Shown: piece by piece, positions 47,777 through 55,879 of the stretch
Position numbering within the stretch: position 1 is the stretch's first letter
Layout: each line of letters opens with the position of its first letter
Source: Vibrio maritimus
Lineage (GTDB): Bacteria > Pseudomonadota > Gammaproteobacteria > Enterobacterales > Vibrionaceae
Reading direction: 5' to 3'
DNA: 64,000 nt
NCBI GenBank assembly: GCA_003263775.1
Contig: JYJJ01000055.1
Span: forward strand, 1 to 64,000
The notes under the pieces: generated by a model
What the model saw: only the letters and a program-made list of their open reading frames with translations
Told to the model about the DNA's origin: nothing
Databases searched by the model: none
Translations under genes and position numbers: made by a program

Positions 47777-48333
47777 ATTCACCTCTAATCAGACTTATCG
47801 ATATCAGTTTCGCTATTATAGGCTTGTGTCTACTTTGGCCAGTGATGGCTGTCGTGTATGTGTTAGGAAGGTTTGAAAGTGATTCTCCTATTTTCAGTCA
47901 AACCCGAGTAGGTCGACGCGGCGAGGCATTCACTTTATATAAGTTTCGCACTATGGCTGTGACGACCCAATCAGTGGCTACCCACATGGTTGACGCGCAA
48001 TCTGTCACCAAACTAGGGGCATTTCTTAGAAAGAGCAAGTTGGATGAATTACCGCAATTGGTCAATGTCCTTAAAGGAGAGATGAGCTTTGTGGGGCCGA
48101 GACCGTGTTTGTTTAACCAGAAAGAGCTGATTGAAGAGCGACAAAAGCTGGGTGTGGATACTGTTTTACCCGGAATAACGGGACTTGCTCAAGTAAATGG
48201 TATCGATATGTCCGAGCCGAAGAAGCTGGCACAAGTAGACGCGAGAATGATAAGTAACCACTCACTATCTCAGTATATTCGGCTCATTATTGCTACTGCA
48301 GTTGGTAAAGGAGCGGGAGATCGCATACGTTAG
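47773..48333 (+). CDS. Small polyprenyl-phosphate sugar-1-phosphate transferase (WcaJ/PglC family)
   Basis: 186 residues, monotopic: one N-terminal re-entrant/membrane segment (LIDISFAIIGLCLLWPVMAVVY, shortened to its core here) and a cytosolic catalytic domain. FTLYKFRTM, RKSKLDELPQLVN and GEMSFVGPRP are the family signatures, including the Asp-Glu pair. It starts glycan assembly by moving a sugar-1-phosphate onto undecaprenyl phosphate. Overlap with the WbpV-like gene suggests QuiNAc as the first sugar, as for WbpL/WreU systems; this is inference. Confidence 0.88.
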   Translation: MNSPLIRLIDISFAIIGLCLLWPVMAVVYVLGRFESDSPIFSQTRVGRRGEAFTLYKFRTMAVTTQSVATHMVDAQSVTKLGAFLRKSKLDELPQLVNVLKGEMSFVGPRPCLFNQKELIEERQKLGVDTVLPGITGLAQVNGIDMSEPKKLAQVDARMISNHSLSQYIRLIIATAVGKGAGDRIR

Positions 48334-48440
48334 TTGGGTCAGTCAATCACTTTAGTGTCATCAAATGCAAGCGTGTTAGGTTGCCAGTTTGAATGGCTGT
48401 CTGTAGACTTTTGACAAATTATCTAAATTCGAGATTTAAT

Positions 48441-49607
48441 ATGAAAATTGCAATTGCTGGCACAGGCTATGTAGGTCTTTCGAATGCGATGTTGCTGGCT
48501 CAGAATCATGAGGTAGTAGCGGTCGACATCAATGCGGAAAAAGTAGAGATGCTGTGCAACGGGCAATCACCGATTGTCGATAGCGAAATTGAAGCGTTTC
48601 TAAAGCGTGACGATCTCAACTTCACTGCTACGCTGGACAAAGAGTTAGCGTATCGCGGTGCTGACTACGTGATTGTAGCAACGCCGACCGATTATGACCC
48701 TCAGACCAACTACTTTAATACGGGTTCTGTTGAGGCAGTCATTAAAGATGTGATCGCGGTAAACCCGGATGCAGTGATTGTTATTAAATCAACCATTCCG
48801 GTAGGCTACACGGTTCGCGTTCGTGAAGAGCTTGGCACCGAAAATGTGTTCTTCTCTCCTGAATTTTTACGTGAAGGCAGTGCTCTGTATGACAACCTTA
48901 ATCCATCGCGCATCATTATTGGTGAACGCAGTGAGCGCGCCAAGGTGTTTGGTGACTTGTTGGTAGAGGGCGCACAGAAAGAAAACATCGATGTACTGTA
49001 TACCGACTCGACGGAAGCTGAGGCGGTGAAGCTGTTCTCTAACACCTATCTAGCGATGCGTGTGGCGTATTTTAACGAGTTAGACTCTTACGCTGAAGCC
49101 TTGGGGCTGGATACGCGTCAAATCATTGAAGGTGTGGCACTGGACCCTCGTATCGGTGGTCACTACTGCAATCCATCGTTTGGTTATGGCGGTTACTGTT
49201 TGCCAAAAGACACCAAGCAGCTTTTAGCGAACTATCAAGAAGTACCGAACAACATTATCGGCGCCATCGTGGATGCGAACCGTACGCGTAAGGATTTTAT
49301 TGCTGAGTCGATTATGAAGCGCAACCCAAAGGTTGTCGGTGTGTATCGTTTGATCATGAAGTCGGGTTCGGATAACTTCCGAGCATCGAGTATTCAGGGC
49401 ATTATGAAACGTTTGAAAGCCAAGGGTATTGAGGTCATCGTGTATGAACCTGTTCTCAAAGAAGAGCATTTCTTCCATTCGCGCGTTATCCAAGATGTGG
49501 ATGCTTTTAAACAAGAAGCTGACTTGATTATCTCTAATCGCATGCTGCCTGAGTTGGAAGATGTCGCGGATAAGGTTTATACGCGTGACTTGTTTGGTAA
49601 TGACTAG
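48441..49607 (+). CDS. ugd: UDP-glucose 6-dehydrogenase
   Basis: 388 residues. Oxidises UDP-glucose to UDP-glucuronic acid with [23 protein letters not shown] binds [19 protein letters not shown] and the active-site CxxxD in [14 protein letters not shown] (Cys about residue 253) are clear. An in-frame upstream start at 48393 is unlikely. It is the last gene of the polysaccharide locus and is followed by a strong terminator; it provides GlcA for the glycan or for lipid A/other polymers. Confidence 0.95.
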   Translation: MKIAIAGTGYVGLSNAMLLAQNHEVVAVDINAEKVEMLCNGQSPIVDSEIEAFLKRDDLNFTATLDKELAYRGADYVIVATPTDYDPQTNYFNTGSVEAVIKDVIAVNPDAVIVIKSTIPVGYTVRVREELGTENVFFSPEFLREGSALYDNLNPSRIIIGERSERAKVFGDLLVEGAQKENIDVLYTDSTEAEAVKLFSNTYLAMRVAYFNELDSYAEALGLDTRQIIEGVALDPRIGGHYCNPSFGYGGYCLPKDTKQLLANYQEVPNNIIGAIVDANRTRKDFIAESIMKRNPKVVGVYRLIMKSGSDNFRASSIQGIMKRLKAKGIEVIVYEPVLKEEHFFHSRVIQDVDAFKQEADLIISNRMLPELEDVADKVYTRDLFGND

Positions 49608-49651
49608 GTTCTTTGTGGAGTCAGTTCGTTAGCATTTAAAGCGATAGATAC

Positions 49652-49683
49652 AAAAAACGGGAGCAGTGATGCTCCCGTTTTTT
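49652..49683. terminator. Bidirectional intrinsic terminator between ugd and rraA
   Basis: ACGGGAGC / GCTCCCGT stem (49657-49664, 49671-49678) with loop AGTGAT, flanked by an A-run on the left and a T-run on the right. It can end both the ugd transcript and the opposing rraA transcript. Confidence 0.9.
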
Positions 49684-49713
49684 GTTCATGTCTTGTTTAC
49701 CGTGGTGATTGAA

Positions 49714-50232
49714 TCACTCTTCGGTTTCTTCAGTCTCTTCGTCTTCAAAGCTCACATCAAGTGGCTCTTGTGACAAGATGATCCCTGTGTTGTCGGCATA
49801 CACATAATCTTCAGGCAAGAAAGTCACGCCGCCAAAGTTGACTGGCACATCCACTTCCCCGACATCTGATTGCGCGGCACCGACAGGAATAGAGGCTAGT
49901 GCTTGAATGCCCAAATTCATGTCTTCAAGCTCATCAACTTCGCGAATACAGCCATAGACAATAATGCCTTCCCACTCGTTGTCCTCTGCCAATTGAGCGA
50001 TTTCCGCATCAATAAGGGCTTTTCGCAGTGAACCACCGCCATCAATCAGCAGAACACGACCCACGCCGTCTTGCTCTAAAATGTCACGGATTACACCGTT
50101 ATCTTCAAAGCATTTTACGGAGGTCACTTGACCTGCAAATGAGGCTCTGCCGCCAAAATTGCTAAACATTGGCTCGACAACATCTACTTGATCTAGGTAG
50201 ATATCACATAGGGCTGAAGTACTGTATTCCAT
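49714..50232 (-). CDS. rraA: Regulator of ribonuclease E activity A
   Basis: 172 residues. RraA binds RNase E and lowers RNA decay in E. coli. The N-terminus [20 protein letters not shown] and [13 protein letters not shown], then [20 protein letters not shown] and [13 protein letters not shown] match the family closely. The C-terminal tail is acidic ([10 protein letters not shown]). Downstream of menA on the same strand with an 80-bp gap, the usual menA-rraA order. Confidence 0.94.
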   Translation of the reverse strand: MEYSTSALCDIYLDQVDVVEPMFSNFGGRASFAGQVTSVKCFEDNGVIRDILEQDGVGRVLLIDGGGSLRKALIDAEIAQLAEDNEWEGIIVYGCIREVDELEDMNLGIQALASIPVGAAQSDVGEVDVPVNFGGVTFLPEDYVYADNTGIILSQEPLDVSFEDEETEETEE

Positions 50233-50312
50233 GGCGGCTCTTCTATGCAGTTTTCAAAAAGGGATAAATCGAGTATATCGGTTGAATAGGTCAATGCAAT
50301 GACAAGGCTCAA

Positions 50313-51230
50313 TTAAGTGATCAGAGTTTGAGCTATAACCACACCAGAAAACAAGATGTTGGTGACTAATGAGCACTTAACCACGATAGGCATCATTGGG
50401 GCGATCTGCGCTGGCTGTGTGGTCTGCCATACCGCGGTACCGTGTTTGATGACAACCACTAGACTCAGTACAAAAGGCAGACTTATCCAAATTGGTGACT
50501 GCTGGACTGACAGATACATCGCAAACGCGCTCACAGCGACAGCGAGTAGGGCAAAATGATACAACTTGGCCTTGCGCTCACCAAGACGCACTGCAACGGT
50601 ACGTTTACCGCATGCGCTGTCGTTTTCGATGTCGCGCATGTTGTTGACGTTAAGTACTGCAACGGCGAGTAAGCCACAACCAATGGCTGGCAAAAAGAGC
50701 AGCGTGTCTAGGTGGCCGGTATGAAGGAAATAAGTTCCAGAGACACCAAGTAAACCAAAGAATATAAACACTGAAATGTCACCAAGTCCTACATAGCCAT
50801 AAGGTTTATTACCAACGGTGTAGGCGATAGCGGCGGCAATAGCGAGCACGCCTAGACCGATAAAGGCGAGGATGTTTTGCAGCGATTCAAGGGCGTGTAG
50901 CACCAAAAATAACCCGGAAGCGACCGTCAGCACCACATTCAGAATGATGGCTTTTTTCATTTCTAGCTGAGTAACCTCTCCCGACTGAATGGCGCGCATC
51001 GGCCCCAGCCGGTTTTCATTGTCGGTGCCTTTCACTGCATCGCCGTAGTCATTAGCGAGGTTAGATAGGATTTGTAGCAAAGTTGCCGTCAGCAGCGCGA
51101 GCAGTGCAACACTCCATGACATCTCGCCTTTGGAAAAGGCAAGGGCACTGCCGGTGATGATAGAAACCAGCGCCAGGGGCAATGTTTTAGGTCTTGCGGC
51201 ATCGAGCCAAATACGAAAAGAAGAAGTCAT
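50313..51230 (-). CDS. menA: 1,4-dihydroxy-2-naphthoate octaprenyltransferase
   Basis: 305 residues, UbiA-fold membrane enzyme of menaquinone synthesis. WLDAARPKTLPLALVSIITG at the start, the Asp-rich NLANDYGDAVKGTDNENR and the second motif NNMRDIENDSACGKRTVAVRLG are typical. The ATG at 51230 gives the usual N-terminus (MTSSFRIWLDAARPKT); 14 more codons upstream are in frame but unlikely. It forms an operon with rraA. Confidence 0.93.
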   Translation of the reverse strand: MTSSFRIWLDAARPKTLPLALVSIITGSALAFSKGEMSWSVALLALLTATLLQILSNLANDYGDAVKGTDNENRLGPMRAIQSGEVTQLEMKKAIILNVVLTVASGLFLVLHALESLQNILAFIGLGVLAIAAAIAYTVGNKPYGYVGLGDISVFIFFGLLGVSGTYFLHTGHLDTLLFLPAIGCGLLAVAVLNVNNMRDIENDSACGKRTVAVRLGERKAKLYHFALLAVAVSAFAMYLSVQQSPIWISLPFVLSLVVVIKHGTAVWQTTQPAQIAPMMPIVVKCSLVTNILFSGVVIAQTLIT

Positions 51231-51416
51231 GATTACGCTACGAATTAACTGTTTAAAGTAAGTATACGGCAAAATGGGAAGTGGCTAAATACACACGCAA
51301 CTTATGGTCTTAGTATGGGATTAGTATGATATTGGGGGATGTGTGAAGTGCGCTGAAAATCGCCATGGTCAAGCGGTATAGCATGTGGCGCCTGGCTAGG
51401 AGAAAACGAGAACATA

Positions 51417-51719
51417 ATGAACGCAAAAAAAACTAAAAAACCGTGCGTCTACATTACCACCTCGAAAGGGCGTGGCGTGGTTTATATCGGTGTGACATCC
51501 AACCTTTCGAAGCGCATTTGGAAACACAAACACGGTGTGACGGAAGGCATCGTCAAGAAGTATCAAGTTAATCAGCTTGTACATTATGAGTGGTATGAAA
51601 CGATGGAGGAGGCAGCCTCAAGAGAGTTGCAATTGCGCCAGTGGAAACGGGCTTGGAAGAATGACTTGGTAACGACGAATAATCCTTACTGGAAGGATTT
51701 AAGTCACGAGCTTTGGTGA
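51417..51719 (+). CDS. GIY-YIG nuclease superfamily protein
   Basis: 100 residues, a stand-alone GIY-YIG domain. CVYITTSKGRGVVYIGVT carries the diverged GIY...YIG pair, SNLSKRIWKHK the conserved Arg and AASRELQLRQWKRAWK the Glu. Small proteins of this type (UPF0213-like) are common in bacteria and their role is unclear; some act on branched or damaged DNA. Diverges from menA and is followed at once by a terminator. Confidence 0.85.
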   Translation: MNAKKTKKPCVYITTSKGRGVVYIGVTSNLSKRIWKHKHGVTEGIVKKYQVNQLVHYEWYETMEEAASRELQLRQWKRAWKNDLVTTNNPYWKDLSHELW

Positions 51720-51721
51720 AT

Positions 51722-51751
51722 AAAAAAACGGCACGATGAGTGCCGTTTTTT
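51722..51751. terminator. Bidirectional terminator between the GIY-YIG gene and hslU
   Basis: CGGCAC (51729-51734) / GTGCCG (51740-51745) with loop GATGA, A-run on the left and T-run on the right, between converging genes. Confidence 0.9.
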
Positions 51752-51767
51752 AGCTGTTAAGGAGAAA

Positions 51768-53102
51768 TTAAAGAATAAAGCGACTCAAATCTTCATCTTC
51801 AACAAACTCACCTAACTTCGATTTCACGTAGCCTGAGTCAATCACCAGTTTAGAACCAGGTTTGTCGGTCGCTTCAAATGAAATCTCATCCATTAGACGC
51901 TCCATCACAGTATGAAGGCGACGCGCACCGATGTTCTCGGTCGTTTCGTTCACTGTCCACGCTGCATCCGCGATCTGTTGGATGCCGTCGGTGGTAAACT
52001 CAACATCGACTTCTTCCGTTTTCATCAGCGCGATGTATTGCTCTGTCAGTGAGGCTTTTGGCTCGGTTAGGATGCGTTTAAAGTCATCGCTGCTTAGCGC
52101 TTCTAGCTCTACACGAATTGGCAGGCGGCCTTGTAGCTCCGGAATAAGATCGGATGGCTTAGCCACTTGGAACGCACCAGAGGTAATAAACAGGATGTGG
52201 TCTGTTTTCACCATGCCGTGTTTGGTTGAAACGGTGCTGCCTTCAATCAGTGGCAGTAGATCGCGCTGTACACCTTCACGTGATACATCTGGGCCTGATG
52301 CTTCACCACGCTTACAGATTTTATCGATCTCATCGATAAACACGATACCGTTGTTTTCAACGTTGTAGATCGCTTGCTCTTTTAGCTCTTCTTGATTGAC
52401 CAGCTTCGCAGCTTCTTCTTCGACAAGGGCTTTGAAAGCATCTTTGATTTTTAGCTTGCGCTTCTTCTTGGTGTCACCACCAAGGTTTTGGAACATGCTT
52501 TGCAGCTGGTTTGTCATCTCTTCCATACCAGGAGGCGCCATGATCTCTACGCCCATTTGAGGTGCGGCGGTTTCGATGTCGATTTCTTTGTCATCAAGCT
52601 TGCCTTCGCGCAACTTCTTGCGGAAGATTTGGCGAGTGTTAGAAGAAGAGTCATCTGGTTGCTCGTTTTGACCCCAAGCATCACGTGCTGGTGGTAGTAG
52701 GGCATCAAGAATACGTTCTTCCGCTTGCTCTTCGGCGCGGAATTTCACTTTTTCCATCGCTTGCTGGTGGGTCATCTTGATCGCCACATCTGTGAGGTCA
52801 CGGATGATGGTTTCTACTTCTTTACCCACGTAGCCGACTTCGGTGAACTTGGTGGCTTCGACTTTGATAAACGGAGCATTAGCTAGTTTCGCTAGGCGGC
52901 GTGCAATCTCGGTTTTACCCACACCCGTTGGACCGATCATTAAGATATTCTTTGGTGACACTTCTACACGCAAGCTCTCTTCAAGCTGCATGCGACGCCA
53001 GCGGTTACGCAGTGCGATAGCAACAGAGCGCTTAGCTTTGTCTTGGCCAATGATATGGCGGTTTAACTCATGAACAATCTCGCGAGGGGTCATCTCAGAC
53101 AT
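51768..53102 (-). CDS. hslU: ATP-dependent protease ATPase subunit HslU (ClpY)
   Basis: 444 residues. AAA+ unfoldase that feeds substrates to Hsl[19 protein letters not shown] at the start, Walker [26 protein letters not shown] pore loop, Walker B FIDEIDKI, and the C-terminal tail EDLSRFIL that inserts into HslV. The inserted I-domain (about 110-240) is charged, as usual. 52 bp after hslV; the pair is heat-shock regulated in relatives, but no promoter could be assigned here. Confidence 0.97.
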   Translation of the reverse strand: MSEMTPREIVHELNRHIIGQDKAKRSVAIALRNRWRRMQLEESLRVEVSPKNILMIGPTGVGKTEIARRLAKLANAPFIKVEATKFTEVGYVGKEVETIIRDLTDVAIKMTHQQAMEKVKFRAEEQAEERILDALLPPARDAWGQNEQPDDSSSNTRQIFRKKLREGKLDDKEIDIETAAPQMGVEIMAPPGMEEMTNQLQSMFQNLGGDTKKKRKLKIKDAFKALVEEEAAKLVNQEELKEQAIYNVENNGIVFIDEIDKICKRGEASGPDVSREGVQRDLLPLIEGSTVSTKHGMVKTDHILFITSGAFQVAKPSDLIPELQGRLPIRVELEALSSDDFKRILTEPKASLTEQYIALMKTEEVDVEFTTDGIQQIADAAWTVNETTENIGARRLHTVMERLMDEISFEATDKPGSKLVIDSGYVKSKLGEFVEDEDLSRFIL

Positions 53103-53154
53103 AATTAATTCCTTACAAAAAATCAGACACTATTTGGTTTTTGGAACGCGCGAA

Positions 53155-53685
53155 TCACGCGTCGCTTTCTAGTTCTTCAATAGTGTGGTGATGGTTGGTG
53201 AACACACAAATATCGCCAGCAATCTTAAGTGCTTTCTCTGCGATCTCGCGCGCGTCTAATTCAGTGTTTTCAAGCAGTGCAGTCGCAGCTGCTTGCGCAA
53301 AGTTACCACCTGAGCCAATGGCAATCAGGTCATTCTCTGGCTGAACCACGTCACCGTTACCGGTGATAATCAGTGAAGCGGTTTCATCCGCTACCGCTAA
53401 TAGCGCTTCTAGTTTGCGAAGTGCACGGTCGCTACGCCAGTCTTTAGCAAGTTCAACCGCCGCTTTGGTTAGGTGGCCTTGGTGCATTTGCAGCTTGCTT
53501 TCAAAACGCTCAAACAGAGTAAACGCATCAGCCGTACCGCCAGCAAAACCTGCGAGTACTTGGTTGTTGTAGAGTCTACGAACCTTGCGGGCATTGCCTT
53601 TCATTACGGTGTTGCCTAGGGATACTTGTCCATCACCCGCGATCACGACTTTGTTGTTACGACGTACAGATACAATAGTAGTCAC
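53155..53685 (-). CDS. hslV: ATP-dependent protease proteolytic subunit HslV (ClpQ)
   Basis: 176 residues. Proteasome-like peptidase with an N-terminal threonine nucleophile: after removal of Met the protein begins [34 protein letters not shown] and [17 protein letters not shown] are conserved. First gene of the hslVU operon. Confidence 0.97.
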   Translation of the reverse strand: MTTIVSVRRNNKVVIAGDGQVSLGNTVMKGNARKVRRLYNNQVLAGFAGGTADAFTLFERFESKLQMHQGHLTKAAVELAKDWRSDRALRKLEALLAVADETASLIITGNGDVVQPENDLIAIGSGGNFAQAAATALLENTELDAREIAEKALKIAGDICVFTNHHHTIEELESDA

Positions 53686-53775
53686 GACGTTTGCCTCTTA
53701 TTGGTTTTAATTTGGTTATGGAATGGATATGTGGACGCGAGGAATGGAATTCAAGGGAGGGAAGAGCGGTTTAAG

Positions 53776-53930
53776 AGCGGGACTATGGCCCTGTGGCCTG
53801 AGGGGAACGAGCAGTGTATTAAACTAGATAGTTTTGAGGCCCTATGGTTTTGTAGACCATAGGACCATAGGACCATAGGACCATAGGACCATAGGACCAT
53901 AGGACCATAGGACCATAGGACCATAGGACC
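53776..53930. repeat. Two-part intergenic repeat with nine copies of an 8-bp unit
   Basis: Left part 53776-53808 (AGCGGGACTATGG..., ending GGGGAAC). Right part begins with CCTATGGT (53841-53848) facing ACCATAGG (53856-53863), then runs as nine perfect ACCATAGG units (53856-53927) plus ACC. The tract ends 9 bp past the ftsN stop. A related copy with the same two parts is at 60205-60335. Nine exact tandem copies suggest recent slippage; the number is likely variable between strains. Confidence 0.9.
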
Positions 53931-53938
53931 CCAAAAAC

Positions 53939-54487
53939 CTACTGCGCTTCCTTCCAAATAGCACAAGGCTCGATCTTAGCGCGCTGCAACTTATGCTTAT
54001 CACGCTCAGCATCGCGTTTCAGCTTGTATGGACCCAGTACGACTCTAAACCAGCTGCTGTTTTCTTTCTTGCGAATTTGGCTTGAGATTCCTTGGAAGGC
54101 AATGTCCAACTTACGAGCTTCCGCTTGTGCTAGCGTTTTGTAGGCGCCGCACTGCATGATGTAAGGGATTTTAGAAACCACTTGCTCTTTGGCTTTCACC
54201 TCAACCTCACGCTTTGGTAAGGTTTCCACGTAGTCCCACTTTTCTTCAGGTGGTGGTGGGATTGGTTTCGCCGGCTTAGGTTTCGGCTTTGGTGCTGGTT
54301 TGGTGGCCACAGGAGCGGGTTTGGCTGGCTCAGGGTCGTTACTTAGTAGGTACAACCCGTAACCAAAGCCACTGGCGAGCAAAATCGCTAGCAAGCCACT
54401 GCGCCAGGGTTTCTTACCGGAAGTTTTCTTTTTTGCAGGGCGACGGCTGGTGCCTTTGCCCCGTCTTACATAGTCTCGGTTTGCCAC
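53939..54487 (-). CDS. ftsN: Cell division protein FtsN (SPOR domain)
   Basis: 182 residues, shorter than the E. coli protein. Cytoplasmic basic tail (RRPAKKKTSGKKPWR), one membrane helix (about 30-47, SGLLAILLASGFGYGLYLL), Pro/Lys-rich periplasmic linker with KPAPKPKPKPAKPIPPPP, and a C-terminal SPOR domain (about 105-180, YIMQCGAYKTLAQAEARK, WFRVVLGPYK) that binds denuded septal peptidoglycan. Placement between cytR and hslV is the normal gamma-proteobacterial order, which supports the name. Confidence 0.9.
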   Translation of the reverse strand: MANRDYVRRGKGTSRRPAKKKTSGKKPWRSGLLAILLASGFGYGLYLLSNDPEPAKPAPVATKPAPKPKPKPAKPIPPPPEEKWDYVETLPKREVEVKAKEQVVSKIPYIMQCGAYKTLAQAEARKLDIAFQGISSQIRKKENSSWFRVVLGPYKLKRDAERDKHKLQRAKIEPCAIWKEAQ

Positions 54488-54568
54488 TTAGATTGGTTCT
54501 GATTGAAATAACTCACTGACCTCATGGTAAATACCGCAAGGTCAAGTTGCAAGTCAGTATCGTGCCAA

Positions 54569-55576
54569 CTATAAGATTCTTGGAGGAGCCGCACTGTCGC
54601 GGATCACAAGTTCGGTATCCAATAAGCGAGAGCCTGCACGAACGTCTGCGCCTTTGAGTACTTCAAGCATCATATACATCGCTTGGCGGCCAATCTCATA
54701 GCGCGGCTGAGAGACGGTGGTTAGCGGCGGATCGCAGTATTGAGCAAATTGAATATCATCAAAACCCACTACCGATAAGTCTTGAGGGACTCGCAATCCG
54801 AGCTTCTTCGCTTCCTGCATTGCGCCAATCGCCATCACGTCGTTGTGACAGAATATTGCAGTCGGCGGCTCAGGTAGAGCGAGTAGGGTACGAACCAATC
54901 GCGCGCCCGCTTCAAATGTGAAGTCACCTTTGACTGTGTAGGCTGGATTCATCGGCAGGCCCGCTCGGCGCAGCGCTTGCTGATAGCCTTGCTGTCTAAA
55001 GCGACACAAAAACGCGGTGTCAGGACCGGCGATTTGTGCAATGCGCTTATGACCTAAATTAGAAAGGTAGTTAACGGCCTCAAATGCTGAGGTGAGGTTA
55101 TCAATATGAACCGTTGGTAGCTCAAGCTCTGGTGCAAATTCGCACGCCATCACAATGGGTGGCAGGTTTTTTTGCTCTGGCTTACTGATATCAAACGGAA
55201 GGTCCGTGCCGAGTAGCAGCATTCCATCAGCTTGTTTGGTAAACACGAGATTTACAAATGAGGTTTCACGTTTTTTCGACTGACCACTGTCGCCCAGTAA
55301 CACCAGGTAACCATGTTCCATTGCGGCATCTTCAATACCACGAATGATCTCGGAAAAATACGGGTCGCAAATGTCGGGTACAATCGTCACTATGGTTTTG
55401 GATTCATTTCTGCGAAGATTGCGTGCGAGTGAATTGGGAGAATAACCAGCTTCCAAAACAGCATCTTCAACACGTTTACGCGTAGAAGATGACACTTTTT
55501 CTGGGTTCATCAAAGCTCTCGAAACCGTAGCCGTTGAGACGCCTGCAAGCTGGGCAACATCCTTCATTGTCGCCAT
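54569..55576 (-). CDS. cytR: LacI-family repressor CytR
   Basis: 335 residues. N-terminal helix-turn-helix KDVAQLAGVSTATVSRALMN, hinge region SLARNLRRNESKT, then a periplasmic-binding-protein-like domain (about 60-330). CytR represses nucleoside uptake and catabolism genes together with CRP and, in Vibrio, also affects competence and adherence. The gene order priA-cytR-ftsN-hslVU fixes the identity. A perfect CRP-type site lies upstream. Confidence 0.93.
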   Translation of the reverse strand: MATMKDVAQLAGVSTATVSRALMNPEKVSSSTRKRVEDAVLEAGYSPNSLARNLRRNESKTIVTIVPDICDPYFSEIIRGIEDAAMEHGYLVLLGDSGQSKKRETSFVNLVFTKQADGMLLLGTDLPFDISKPEQKNLPPIVMACEFAPELELPTVHIDNLTSAFEAVNYLSNLGHKRIAQIAGPDTAFLCRFRQQGYQQALRRAGLPMNPAYTVKGDFTFEAGARLVRTLLALPEPPTAIFCHNDVMAIGAMQEAKKLGLRVPQDLSVVGFDDIQFAQYCDPPLTTVSQPRYEIGRQAMYMMLEVLKGADVRAGSRLLDTELVIRDSAAPPRIL

Positions 55577-55787
55577 AAACGTGTGTCCTCTCTCTGTATG
55601 TCTGAACCTATCGGGAAGTTCTATTATTTATTGTTATCTTTCCCTGTAGGTTATTCCTGTGTTAAATGATTAATTTATCTAGTAAATAGACTTATAAGAT
55701 CTATTTTTACAATCATGAACCAATACTAAATATTATTCATTTCTCGAATGAAAGTTACGGCCTGATTAACAGATTTTGCAAAACAAT

Positions 55788-55803
55788 TGTGAAGCATATC
55801 ACA
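55788..55803. promoter_or_regulatory. CRP binding site upstream of cytR
   Basis: TGTGA-AGCATA-TCACA is a perfect match to the CRP half-site pair with 6-bp spacing. It is 212 bp upstream of the cytR start in the 303-bp priA-cytR gap, which otherwise shows no gene. CRP control of cytR is known in E. coli. Confidence 0.75.
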
Positions 55804-55879
55804 AGTAGCACCGCTTATGGTTTTGTCATTAACCATTTTGCCCGGTGCCTTAGCCCTAGCATTGGTTGAGAATTCACAT

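Noticed and set aside
53856..53930. Possible CRISPR array
   Set aside because: The unit is 8 bp and directly tandem, with no spacers and no cas genes nearby.
53751..53966. 71-codon minus-strand frame with a repeated GPMVLWSY pattern
   Set aside because: The periodic protein is only the translation of the 8-bp tandem repeat; no ribosome binding site and no flanking coding signal.
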